From Micavibrio_A sp964423095 (GTDB lineage Bacteria > Pseudomonadota > Alphaproteobacteria > Micavibrionales > Micavibrionaceae), in assembly GCA_964423095.1 (NCBI GenBank), contig CAYRDI010000053.1, positions 1-11,246 of the forward strand: DNA of 11,246 nucleotides, written 5' to 3'. This document shows positions 1-7,400 of this stretch, piece by piece. The notes below the pieces were generated by a model. It saw nothing but the letters and a program-made list of their open reading frames with translations, made no database searches and was not told the DNA's origin. The translations under genes and the position numbers were made by a program. Position 1 is the first letter of the stretch. Each line of letters starts with the position of its first letter.

Positions 1-1201
1 CTTCCAGCTTCATCACCCCGCCCGCTCGGGTTTTAAAGGGCTTCCCATCCGTGCCGTTCATGGTGCCAAACCCCGCATGGGTCATTTCGACATCATCGCG
101 GACAAGGCCGGTCAAACGCGCCGCACGGAACACCTGTTCGAAATGCAAGGCTTGCCGTTGATCCACGATATAAACGATTTTTTCAGGATTGTAGAGCTTC
201 ACACGTTCGACAATGGTGGCCAAATCCGTGGTGCCATACATCACCGCGCCATCGCGTTTGTAAAGGATCAGCGGCGGTATCTCTTTTTTATCATCATTTC
301 GCGCCACGGGAACGACCCACGCGCCTTCACTTTCCACGGCATGGCCCGATTTGCGCATTTTATCGACCATCGGGGCGATAAAATCATGCACATCGGCTTC
401 GCCTTTCCAGAGGTCGAAATGCACGCCGAGCGCGTCGTAATTCTTTTTCATCCCCGCAACGGACACATCACGGATTTTTTTCCAGATGGAATAATAGGAT
501 TCTTCCTTGTTCTGGAGTTTGACGGTGGTTTCCTGCGCCCGCGCCATCAATTCAGTGCTTTCCTTGGCGGCGCCCGCGGCCCGCGGATACCGTTCCGCCA
601 TGTCATCCATCAATGTCTGAACGGACGCGGCATTGTTCAAATTTGTATCGACGACCAAACCGGAATCATTGTTCCGGAAGTAATCATCGATCAACATTCC
701 CATATGCGTTCCCCAATCACCCATATGGACATCGCCCAGCGTTTTATACCCCGCATAGCCCATGATCCGGCGCACGGAATCCCCTATGATCGCCGCCCGC
801 AAATGGCCCACATGCATCGCCTTGGCGATGTTCGGGCCGCCGTAATCCAGCACCATCGTAGCCCCATGTCCCAAATCGGAAACGCCCAGACGCTCCTCCT
901 CCTCCACATCCTGCAAATGCGCCGCCAGATAATCATCCGTAACGGTCAGGTTGATAAACCCGGGGCCGGCAATTTCTATTTTGGCAAAGACAGGGTTTTG
1001 TTTGAGCGTTTCGACGATGTCGCCCGCCAGTTCCCGCGGACTTTTTTGAATCTGCTTCGCCCCCGCCATTGCCCCGTTGCATTGGAATTGTGCCAGATCG
1101 GGCCGGTCGGCAATTTTCACCGCCCCCAGCGCACGATCCAACTGCTGCGCATGGAATGCATCACCGACAATGATGGATAATTTCTGGGCTAACGAAGACA
1201 T
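1..1201 (-). CDS. argS: Arginyl-tRNA synthetase, N-terminal 400 residues (3' part runs off the left edge)
   Basis: This enzyme charges tRNA-Arg with arginine using ATP in the cytoplasm. I translated the minus strand from ATG at 1199-1201, and the frame stays open to base 1, giving 400 codons of a protein that is usually about 550-600 residues long. The N-terminal part is the ArgRS-specific additional domain. The class I HIGH motif appears as HVGH at residues 130-133 inside GGPNIAKAMHVGHLR. Near the window edge, GTMNGTDGKPFKTRAGGVMK (about 378-397) matches the region that replaces canonical KMSKS in many ArgRS. The start lies 9 bp after the gyrB stop codon, with a weak GGCGGA a few bases upstream, so it is probably co-transcribed with gyrB. 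The C-terminal anticodon-binding domain is outside the window. Identity is confident; completeness of the gene cannot be judged. Confidence 0.95.
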   Translation of the reverse strand, partial: MSSLAQKLSIIVGDAFHAQQLDRALGAVKIADRPDLAQFQCNGAMAGAKQIQKSPRELAGDIVETLKQNPVFAKIEIAGPGFINLTVTDDYLAAHLQDVEEEERLGVSDLGHGATMVLDYGGPNIAKAMHVGHLRAAIIGDSVRRIMGYAGYKTLGDVHMGDWGTHMGMLIDDYFRNNDSGLVVDTNLNNAASVQTLMDDMAERYPRAAGAAKESTELMARAQETTVKLQNKEESYYSIWKKIRDVSVAGMKKNYDALGVHFDLWKGEADVHDFIAPMVDKMRKSGHAVESEGAWVVPVARNDDKKEIPPLILYKRDGAVMYGTTDLATIVERVKLYNPEKIVYIVDQRQALHFEQVFRAARLTGLVRDDVEMTHAGFGTMNGTDGKPFKTRAGGVMKLE

Positions 1202-1210
1202 GAATCCGCC

Positions 1211-3667
1211 CTATGCGTCCAGCTGCGCTTTCAGCGCGTTTTCCTGAATGAAATCGCGGCGGGGTTCCACCACATCGCCCATCAGCGTGCTGAATAGTTC
1301 CGATGCTTTTTCCGCATCCTTCACCGTCACTTGCAACAGAACACGGGCGTTGGGGTCGAGCGTGGTTTCCCAAAGCTGTTCGGGGTTCATTTCCCCCAAA
1401 CCTTTGTAGCGTTGCATGGTCAGACCCTTGCGCCCCACTTCGATCACGGCATTGAAAAGACCGACCGGGCCGTTCACCTTCGCCACTTCTTTTTCGCCGG
1501 CCATCAGTTGTGCAGGCCCTTCGAAATTTTCGATCATCCAGCTTGCAAACCCTTGGATCTTGCGCCCGTCCGCGGATTTCAAAAGTTCCACCGAAATCCG
1601 CACGCGTTCCATCACGCCGCGCACCGTGCGTTCCAACACCATGCCGCCGACAGGCGTAAATTCAGCCTTCCAGGTTTTTTCGTTCTTAAGAGCCAGCACA
1701 TTCATGCGCGCCGCCAATTTTGCCGCCACGTTTCCGGCATAGGCCGCATCGGCAAACATCTTTTCATCAAACGCACCGGCAATCGCCGCTTGTTCGATAC
1801 AATCCCGGTTTCCGACCTTTTGCGAAAGTGCGGAAATCGAAGGGCGTACGGAGCGCGACCGGTTGAGAACATCGAGAATGTCATTCCCCGCCCGCACGGC
1901 ACCCGAAGATTCAACCAGTTTGATGTCACCAAGGGCCGCATTGATCAAATAATCTTCCATCGCGGCATCGTCCTTCAAATAAACCTCGCCGGCATTGCCG
2001 CGCTTGACCTTGTACAGCGGCGGTTGCGCGATGTAGAGATAGCCCTTTTCAATCACGGAAGGCATATAGCGAAAGAAAAACGTCAACAAAAGCGTACGAA
2101 TGTGCGCACCGTCCACGTCGGCATCGGTCATGATCACGATTTTGTGATAGCGGATTTTTTCAATATTGAATTCATCCATTCCGATCCCGGTGCCGAGCGC
2201 GGTGATCAACGTCCCCACCTGTTCGGAGGAAAGCATTTTATCGAACCGTGCCCGTTCGGTGTTCAGGATTTTACCGCGCAGCGGCAAAATCGCCTGATTT
2301 TTACGATCCCGTGCCTGTTTGGCGGAACCGCCCGCCGAATCCCCCTCAACGATGAAGATTTCGGAATCTTCGGGGTGTTTGCTCTGACAATCCGCGAGCT
2401 TACCCGGAAGGTTGGAAATATCCATCACGCCCTTGCGGCGGGTTAATTCGCGCGCCTTACGGGCCGCCTCGCGGGCCAGACCGGCCTCTATAATCTTCCC
2501 GACAATGATTTTTCCTTCCGCCGGATTTTCTTCAAACCATGTGCCGAGTTTTTCATTGATCGCGGATTCAACAACCGGACGGACTTCGCTCGACACCAGC
2601 TTGTCTTTGGTTTGCGAAGAAAATTTCGGGTCCGGAACTTTAACAGACAACACGCACGTCAAACCTTCGCGCATATCTTCGCCAGAAAGTTTTATTTTTT
2701 CTTTCTTTAAAAGACCCTTTTCTTCGGCGTAGTTGTTCAGAACGCGGGTCAACGCATTTCTAAATCCCTGCAAGTGCGTTCCCCCATCCCGCTGCGGGAT
2801 GTTGTTGGTGAAACACAGCATGGTTTCGTGGTACGCATCCGTCCATTCCAGCGAACATTCCACCGTGATGCCGTTTTCTTCGTACAGCGCGGACACGGGC
2901 GATTTGATCAGTGATTTTTTGTTGCGATCAAGATATTCAACAAAGCTCTGGATCCCGCCTTCATAATTGAAATGGGATTGCTTTTGTTCTTCCCCGCGCA
3001 TGTCGGTGAGATAGATATTGACGCCGGAGTTCAGGAACGCAAGTTCGCGCAGGCGCGTTTCCAGCGTTTCAAAATCAAATTCGGTAAATGTAAAAGTCTG
3101 CGAAGATGGCAGGAAGGTCACTTCCGTTCCGTTCCGCTCACCGGGTTCCAGATCACGGATAGGCTTCAAATCCTCATCGGCTTCCCCATGACGGAAAGTC
3201 ATGGCCCATTCCTTGCCCTGACGCTTGATTTTCAGATCGAGCTTTTCGGACAGTGCGTTGACCACGGACACGCCGACGCCGTGCAAACCGCCCGAAACCT
3301 TGTAGGAGTTCTGGTCGAACTTACCGCCCGCGTGCAATTGCACCATGATGACCTGCGCCGCGGAAACGCCCTCTTCCTTGTGAATGTCGACGGGGATACC
3401 ACGGCCATTATCCCGCACGGTAACAGACCCTTCGGCGTTGATAATCACATCGACGCGATCACAGTGACCGGCAAGGCTTTCGTCGATGGCGTTATCAACG
3501 ACTTCGTACACCATGTGATGAAGGCCCGAACCGTCATCGGTGTCACCGATATACATGCCGGGACGTTTACGGACAGCATCAAGCCCCTTCAAAACCTTGA
3601 TGGATTCTGCGCCATATTCGGCAGGCTGGTTGGTTTCAGGTTCCATTTTTTTGGCCGCTTCACTCAT
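1211..3667 (-). CDS. gyrB: DNA gyrase subunit B
   Basis: GyrB is the ATPase subunit of the A2B2 gyrase that introduces negative supercoils ahead of replication forks. The 818-residue length is normal. The GHKL ATPase domain shows YEVVDNAIDE (54-63, with catalytic Glu55 and Asn59), DNGRG (86-90) and the lid GGLHGVG (126-132). The TOPRIM domain shows EGDSAGG (441-447) and the metal-binding DADVDG (515-520). The tail QRYKGLGEMNPEQLW (752-766) is diagnostic of GyrB and argues against ParE. The region between about 545 and 745 is the long form seen in proteobacterial GyrB. The start is ATG at 3665-3667 with AAGGT 8 bases upstream. The gene has its own candidate promoter and a DnaA box upstream, and it is followed 9 bp later by argS. 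Confidence 0.98.
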   Translation of the reverse strand: MSEAAKKMEPETNQPAEYGAESIKVLKGLDAVRKRPGMYIGDTDDGSGLHHMVYEVVDNAIDESLAGHCDRVDVIINAEGSVTVRDNGRGIPVDIHKEEGVSAAQVIMVQLHAGGKFDQNSYKVSGGLHGVGVSVVNALSEKLDLKIKRQGKEWAMTFRHGEADEDLKPIRDLEPGERNGTEVTFLPSSQTFTFTEFDFETLETRLRELAFLNSGVNIYLTDMRGEEQKQSHFNYEGGIQSFVEYLDRNKKSLIKSPVSALYEENGITVECSLEWTDAYHETMLCFTNNIPQRDGGTHLQGFRNALTRVLNNYAEEKGLLKKEKIKLSGEDMREGLTCVLSVKVPDPKFSSQTKDKLVSSEVRPVVESAINEKLGTWFEENPAEGKIIVGKIIEAGLAREAARKARELTRRKGVMDISNLPGKLADCQSKHPEDSEIFIVEGDSAGGSAKQARDRKNQAILPLRGKILNTERARFDKMLSSEQVGTLITALGTGIGMDEFNIEKIRYHKIVIMTDADVDGAHIRTLLLTFFFRYMPSVIEKGYLYIAQPPLYKVKRGNAGEVYLKDDAAMEDYLINAALGDIKLVESSGAVRAGNDILDVLNRSRSVRPSISALSQKVGNRDCIEQAAIAGAFDEKMFADAAYAGNVAAKLAARMNVLALKNEKTWKAEFTPVGGMVLERTVRGVMERVRISVELLKSADGRKIQGFASWMIENFEGPAQLMAGEKEVAKVNGPVGLFNAVIEVGRKGLTMQRYKGLGEMNPEQLWETTLDPNARVLLQVTVKDAEKASELFSTLMGDVVEPRRDFIQENALKAQLDA

Positions 3668-3696
3668 CGAAAAATACCTTTGAAAATAACCCGTTT

Positions 3697-3705
3697 TTTA
3701 TAGCA
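3697..3705 (-). promoter_or_regulatory. Candidate gyrB promoter (extended -10)
   Basis: On the minus strand this reads TGC followed by TATAAA, an extended -10 element. It would start transcription near 3690, giving a leader of roughly 20 bases before the gyrB ATG. No good -35 is seen at 16-18 bp. A TTGGCA at 3715-3720 lies only 12 bp away, which is too close for normal spacing. The same TGCTATA core occurs in the dnaN promoter of this window. Moderate to low confidence. Confidence 0.4.
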
Positions 3706-3717
3706 CGGCCCCCCTGC

Positions 3718-3744
3718 CAAAAACAGGAAAAAAGCCTGTTTTTG
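3718..3744. terminator. Hairpin between recF and gyrB, probable bidirectional terminator
   Basis: A 10-bp inverted repeat has arms CAAAAACAGG (3718-3727) and CCTGTTTTTG (3735-3744), with a loop of AAAAAAG. On the minus strand a short CAGG/CCTG core is followed by five Ts, so it could end the dnaN-GNAT-recF transcript before gyrB. The GC core is only 4 bp and the T-run is inside the stem, so termination may be partial. Confidence 0.45.
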
Positions 3745-3756
3745 CAAGGTTTTTTA

Positions 3757-3765
3757 TGTGGATAA
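3757..3765 (-). promoter_or_regulatory. Perfect consensus DnaA box upstream of gyrB
   Basis: The plus strand reads TGTGGATAA, so the minus strand is TTATCCACA, the strict R-type DnaA box. It lies 7 bp beyond the recF stop codon and about 55-60 bp upstream of the candidate gyrB -10. It is the only exact copy I found in the window. DnaA is known to act as a transcription factor at such sites; control of gyrB here is inference. Confidence 0.6.
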
Positions 3766-3772
3766 CACCTTG

Positions 3773-4891
3773 TTATTTTTTGATTATTTCGCCGCCCGCA
3801 ACGGCCCAGAATTGGCCCCGTTTTTGTGCCGCGGAAAAGAGGGAAACATCAGTGCCCGTCATCCATACCTGCCCCCCCAGATCGAGAAGTAAATCAAAGA
3901 GCGCAGCACGGCGGTTTTCATCCAGATGGGCTGCAACCTCATCCAAAAGCAACACGGGCGGGGCCCCGCGTTCCAGCTTCATCAATCGCGCATGGGCAAG
4001 GATCATACCGATCAAAAGGGCCTTTTGCTCCCCGGTCGAACAATGTTCGGCGGGCATATCCTTTGCCGCATAACGCACTAGAAGATCTGTTTTATGGGGC
4101 CCCGTGGCTGCGCCGCCATACTCCGCATCCCGCGGGCGGGATTGGAAAAGCTGATAGGAAAGCATCTCCTCCACCTCCACCGCCGCGGTTTTGGAAAGCA
4201 ATTCCTCGACCGTACCAGAAAGATGGAGGCGCGCTTTCGGAAACCAGATTTCTTCATGATCATGCGCCATATCGCACGCCCGTTGCAGCCGGACCGCAAA
4301 TTCCAGACGCGCCGCCGCAATCGCCACGCCCGTTTCCGCCATTTGGGATTCAAGGGATTTCAGCCAGACAGGATCGGCATTTTCACCACGGAGCAGCTTC
4401 GAGCGTTGCGCCATCGCGTTTTCATAGCGCGTGACACGCCCCGCATGGGCGGGATCGAATGCGAAAACGAGCTTGTCAAAAAACCGTCTGCGCCCACCCG
4501 CAGAATCGAGGAATAAACGATCCATTTGCGGCGTCAGCCAGATGGAGACCAGATAATCGGCGAGTGCCATTTGCGATTTTGCCGCCGCACCGTTGATCCG
4601 CACCACACGCCTGCCATCGGAAAGACCCGTGCCGAGCTGGACATTCGCCCCACCGTTTTCAACATCGGCGGCAATCGCCCACCCTTGGGCGGCATCTTTT
4701 TTTTGAATATCTTCGTTCGCAGCCCCGCGCAAACCACGCCCCGGCGTGAGCAACGAAACAGCCTCAAGAATATTGGTTTTTCCCGCCCCGTTCGGGCCTG
4801 TCAGAACAATCAGCCCCGATGCAACATCCCCCATTTTCGCGGCATCGTAGCTGCGAAAATGATGGAGCTGGAGCGATTGAATAAAAGACAT
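3773..4891 (-). CDS. recF: DNA replication/repair protein RecF
   Basis: RecF is an SMC/ABC-type ATPase that, with RecO and RecR, loads RecA at single-strand gaps left behind stalled forks. The 372 residues match the family length. Visible motifs are the N-terminal LQLHHFRSYD, Walker A GPNGAGKT (32-39), the ABC signature STGEQK (285-290) and Walker B VLLLDE (about 313-318) followed by the D-loop region AAHLD. The start is ATG at 4889-4891, 11 bp after the stop codon of the GNAT gene. No strong Shine-Dalgarno sequence is visible, which suggests translational coupling. It is the last gene of the dnaN-GNAT-recF unit and is followed by a hairpin terminator. The usual dnaN-recF adjacency is interrupted here by the GNAT gene. 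Confidence 0.96.
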   Translation of the reverse strand: MSFIQSLQLHHFRSYDAAKMGDVASGLIVLTGPNGAGKTNILEAVSLLTPGRGLRGAANEDIQKKDAAQGWAIAADVENGGANVQLGTGLSDGRRVVRINGAAAKSQMALADYLVSIWLTPQMDRLFLDSAGGRRRFFDKLVFAFDPAHAGRVTRYENAMAQRSKLLRGENADPVWLKSLESQMAETGVAIAAARLEFAVRLQRACDMAHDHEEIWFPKARLHLSGTVEELLSKTAAVEVEEMLSYQLFQSRPRDAEYGGAATGPHKTDLLVRYAAKDMPAEHCSTGEQKALLIGMILAHARLMKLERGAPPVLLLDEVAAHLDENRRAALFDLLLDLGGQVWMTGTDVSLFSAAQKRGQFWAVAGGEIIKK

Positions 4892-4902
4892 GGGTCTTTA
4901 TA

Positions 4903-5388
4903 TCATAAAGCCGCAACGGCTTTTATCTTATCGCCGTCCAGACGGTATTTATCCCATTCGGAGAGATGAACGGCGCCGAGTTTTTGATAGAATTTAATGC
5001 TGGGTTCGTTCCAGTCGAGAACAGACCATTCAACCCTGCCGCAATCTTCATCGAGTGCTTTTTGGCAAACGCGTTTGAAAAAGGCCTTTCCCATACCGAG
5101 ATTGCGGCATTCCGGGCGAACGTAAACATCTTCGATGTAAAGACCGGGCCGACCTAAAAATGTGGAAAGCGTATAAAAACCGATACAAAAACCAAGCATA
5201 CGGCCATCACATTCCGCAAGTTCGCAGAAGAAACGCCCCCGATCGGATAATAGTTTGGCAAAATGATCGGGGCTGCTGACGACTTCATGACGCAATTTTT
5301 CATAGTCGGCCAGCTCGCAAACAAGGGCAAAAATCTCTTCCGCGTCGGCCGGACCTGCCGCGCGGTAGTTCACATTAACAGTCGTCAT
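4903..5388 (-). CDS. GNAT-family N-acetyltransferase, SSAT (diamine/spermidine acetyltransferase)-like
   Basis: This is a predicted cytoplasmic acetyl-CoA-dependent N-acetyltransferase of 161 residues. The acetyl-CoA pyrophosphate loop is RNLGMGKA (95-102). The segment YIEDVYVRPECRNLGMGKAF resembles the YLEDFFV...RGFGIG stretch of eukaryotic spermidine/spermine N1-acetyltransferase. DWNEPSIKFYQKLGA (125-139) matches the WNEPSINFYKRRGA block of that family, with Tyr134 in the place of the catalytic tyrosine. A polyamine, thialysine or other small amine is therefore a plausible substrate, but this is inference. A longer reading frame starts 33 codons upstream inside dnaN. I chose ATG at 5386-5388 because it lies 2 bp after the dnaN stop and begins the recognisable GNAT fold. 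The tight spacing on both sides makes it part of the dnaN-recF operon. Confidence 0.88.
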   Translation of the reverse strand: MTTVNVNYRAAGPADAEEIFALVCELADYEKLRHEVVSSPDHFAKLLSDRGRFFCELAECDGRMLGFCIGFYTLSTFLGRPGLYIEDVYVRPECRNLGMGKAFFKRVCQKALDEDCGRVEWSVLDWNEPSIKFYQKLGAVHLSEWDKYRLDGDKIKAVAAL

Positions 5389-5390
5389 GA

Positions 5391-6506
5391 TTAAACCCGC
5401 AAGGGCATCAGGACATAAAGCGCGGACGCATCGCCCGCATCCTGAATGATCGTGGGGGAGGCCGCATCGGCCAGCGTCAGGCGGCATCCATCGCCTTCGA
5501 TCTGGGAGGTAATATCCAGAAGATATTTGGCGTTGAACCCGATTTCCATGTTGTCGTTGCCGTTGACTTCGAGGTCTTCGGTCGCCGACCCCGCTTCGGG
5601 CGAATTGGCCGATAACGTCATCGTTTTACCGTTCAACGAAATTTTTACCGCGCGGGATTTGCCATCGGAAATGGTCGAAACACGGTCAATCGCACGGGAA
5701 AACGCCTTGGGATTGACCTCCACGATCTTGTCGTTGCCCTTCGGGATCACGCGCTGGTAATCCGGGAACGTCCCGTCGATCAGCTTGGACGTCAGAACGA
5801 TGTGGTCGAACGAAAAACGGATTTTGGATTCGGACAGCGAAACCTTGATGGAATCGCCTGCTTCTTCCACGAGCTTACGCAGTTCCCCCACCGTTTTGCG
5901 TGGAATGATGATGCCCGGCATGCCAGCCGCCCCTTCGGGCAGCGGCATTTCAAAGCGGGCAAGGCGGTGCCCGTCCGTGGCCACGGCGCGCAGCACCTCT
6001 ACCCCGTCATTGTCGGCGGCGTGCAGATAAATGCCGTTTAGATAATAGCGGGTTTCTTCCGTGCTCATCGCGAATTTCGTACGGTCGATCAACGCGCGGA
6101 GTTCATTGGCCGGAATGGAAAAACTGGTGCCCAGTTTTCCCTGACCGATTTCGGGGAAATCCGCGACCGGCAAACAGGCCAGCCGGAAATTGGAACGCCC
6201 TGCCTTGACCGCCATCTGGTTGCCCGAACTATCAAGATCAAGCACCACAGCCGCATCTTCGGGCAGTTTTTTGACGATGTCGAACAACGTGGCGGCAGGG
6301 GCGGTCGTCGCACCGGGCTTATCGACATTCGCCGCAACCGCTTCGTTGATTTCCAGATCCATGTCCGTCGTCGCAAGGGTCAGGACACCGTCTTCGGCCT
6401 TCATCAAAACATTCGATAGAATGGGAATGGTCGTCCGGCGCTCCACGGCACTTTGGACGTGGTTCAGGGCTCTCATCAGGGCGGCGCGGTCAATCGTTAT
6501 TTTCAT
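5391..6506 (-). CDS. dnaN: DNA polymerase III subunit beta (sliding clamp)
   Basis: The beta clamp is a ring-shaped dimer that tethers polymerase III to DNA and serves as a docking platform for many repair proteins. The 371 residues fit the family and would fold as three similar clamp domains. The N terminus MKITIDRAALMRALNHVQ and the segment TTIPILSNVLM (26-36) are typical, as is the C terminus YVLMPLRV, which contributes to the hydrophobic protein-binding cleft. The start is ATG at 6504-6506 with AGAAGG 5 bases upstream. It is the first gene of a dnaN-GNAT-recF unit with its own promoter. dnaA is not directly upstream: two plus-strand genes lie between them. Confidence 0.97.
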   Translation of the reverse strand: MKITIDRAALMRALNHVQSAVERRTTIPILSNVLMKAEDGVLTLATTDMDLEINEAVAANVDKPGATTAPAATLFDIVKKLPEDAAVVLDLDSSGNQMAVKAGRSNFRLACLPVADFPEIGQGKLGTSFSIPANELRALIDRTKFAMSTEETRYYLNGIYLHAADNDGVEVLRAVATDGHRLARFEMPLPEGAAGMPGIIIPRKTVGELRKLVEEAGDSIKVSLSESKIRFSFDHIVLTSKLIDGTFPDYQRVIPKGNDKIVEVNPKAFSRAIDRVSTISDGKSRAVKISLNGKTMTLSANSPEAGSATEDLEVNGNDNMEIGFNAKYLLDITSQIEGDGCRLTLADAASPTIIQDAGDASALYVLMPLRV

Positions 6507-6561
6507 AGGGGCCTTCTTAGCGTTATCGCTTAGGGTTTAATTACATATCAAATCTTCTGAG

Positions 6562-6596
6562 TGATTCGACTATAGCATAGGAAACCCCCGTGCCAA
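6562..6596 (-). promoter_or_regulatory. dnaN promoter (sigma-70 type, extended -10)
   Basis: On the minus strand the -35 is TTGGCA (6591-6596), with a 16-bp spacer ending in TGC and a -10 of TATAGT (6569-6574). The start point should be near 6562, leaving a leader of about 55 bases before dnaN. This is the best promoter match in the window. A GAATC (GANTC) site at 6563-6567 lies between the -10 and the start point, and phased A-tracts lie just upstream of the -35. Confidence 0.7.
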
Positions 6597-6598
6597 GC

Positions 6599-6641
6599 GG
6601 TTTTCAGGGGTTTTTCAGATGGTTTTCAACCCGCTTTTTCA
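6599..6641. repeat. Four TTTTCA repeats / phased A-tracts upstream of the dnaN promoter
   Basis: TTTTCA occurs at 6601-6606, 6612-6617, 6623-6628 and 6636-6641, that is at steps of 11, 11 and 13 bp. Two of the copies are the longer GGTTTTCA (6599-6606 and 6621-6628). On the minus strand these are TGAAAA repeats whose A-runs repeat about once per helical turn directly upstream of the dnaN -35. They could be a curved UP-like element or tandem sites for one regulator. Confidence 0.5.
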
Positions 6642-6645
6642 CCCC

Positions 6646-6674
6646 TTGCAGGGGTACGGGCGATCACGTATCGT
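6646..6674 (+). promoter_or_regulatory. Candidate promoter for the BPL_N gene pair
   Basis: TTGCAG (6646-6651) and TATCGT (6669-6674) are separated by exactly 17 bp. Only 9 bases separate the -10 from the ATG at 6684, and no Shine-Dalgarno sequence is visible, so a transcript from here would be leaderless or nearly so. A short palindrome, ACCCC-TTGCA-GGGGT (6641-6655), overlaps the -35 and could be an operator. The match is imperfect at both boxes. Confidence 0.35.
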
Positions 6675-6683
6675 GCCCCCGCC

Positions 6684-7397
6684 ATGACACGCAGTATTGT
6701 CATATACCACGACGAGGGTGTCGGGGATTTCAGCCTTTCCTGCCTGCAAAAATTTTTTGCGGGTGATGATCTGTGGCTGGCCAACGCTGAAGCCGTTATC
6801 GATGGCCGCGTCCTCGGCCTCGCCGATCTTTTCGTGATGCCGGGCGGGGCCGATCTTCCCTATTGTAAAAAACTGAACGGTGCGGGCAATAACAACATCC
6901 GCGCCTATGTCGAAGAAGGCGGCACCTATCTGGGCATTTGCGCCGGTGCCTATTACGGCTGTAGCAAGATCGAATTCCACAAAGGGCGGGACGATGAAAT
7001 CAGCGGGCCCCGCGAACTGGCCTTTACCGAAGCCATCGCCTATGGCTCCCTCCCCGATATCGCGCCCTATTACGATTTGACCCTGAACAGCGCGGGCGTT
7101 GCGGACATCGAACTTTTTGATGGTACAAAAACGCGCGCCTTTTACCACGGCGGCCCCGCCTTTCGCACAGGCAAGGATGATACAGAAATTCTGGCCACCT
7201 ATACCGGCATCTCCGGAAACCCTGCCGCGATCATCCGCAAAAATGTCGGTGATGGCCGCGCCATTTTGAGCGGCGTGCATTTTGAAACCCGCGCAGAAAA
7301 TCTGGTCAATCATCCGGAAGAACAAGAGGCAGGCGCCGCTATCGCAAAAAATTTCGTTCCAGACACCGACTGGAAAAATATTTTGCTGGAGCAATAG
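6684..7397 (+). CDS. BPL_N-domain, class I glutamine-amidotransferase-like protein (first of pair)
   Basis: This is a 237-residue soluble protein with the look of the BPL_N family, the amidotransferase-like N-terminal domain of eukaryotic biotin-protein ligases. Stand-alone bacterial members have no agreed function. It begins RSIVIYHDEGVG, has the oxyanion-type loop FVMPGGAD (50-57), the nucleophile elbow YLGICAGAY (82-90, Cys86), YHGGPAF (154-160) and VHFE (198-201), where His199 and Glu201 would complete a Cys-His-Glu triad. No signal peptide or membrane segment is seen and no ligase domain follows. The ATG at 6684 directly precedes the first beta strand, but no Shine-Dalgarno sequence is visible. 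The gene is divergent from dnaN and 3 bp upstream of a related gene. Hydrolysis or amidotransfer on some small substrate is plausible; the substrate is unknown. Confidence 0.85.
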   Translation: MTRSIVIYHDEGVGDFSLSCLQKFFAGDDLWLANAEAVIDGRVLGLADLFVMPGGADLPYCKKLNGAGNNNIRAYVEEGGTYLGICAGAYYGCSKIEFHKGRDDEISGPRELAFTEAIAYGSLPDIAPYYDLTLNSAGVADIELFDGTKTRAFYHGGPAFRTGKDDTEILATYTGISGNPAAIIRKNVGDGRAILSGVHFETRAENLVNHPEEQEAGAAIAKNFVPDTDWKNILLEQ

Positions 7398-7400
7398 ACA

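Noticed and set aside
77..1180. Long plus-strand open frame of 367 codons
   Set aside because: It is the antisense shadow of argS. Its translation is His/Arg/Phe-rich with no motif, while the minus strand encodes clear ArgRS motifs.
5389..5487. 33-codon N-terminal extension of the GNAT protein
   Set aside because: It lies wholly in the end of dnaN and is Cys/Asp/Arg-rich. The GNAT fold starts at the ATG at 5388, 2 bp after the dnaN stop.
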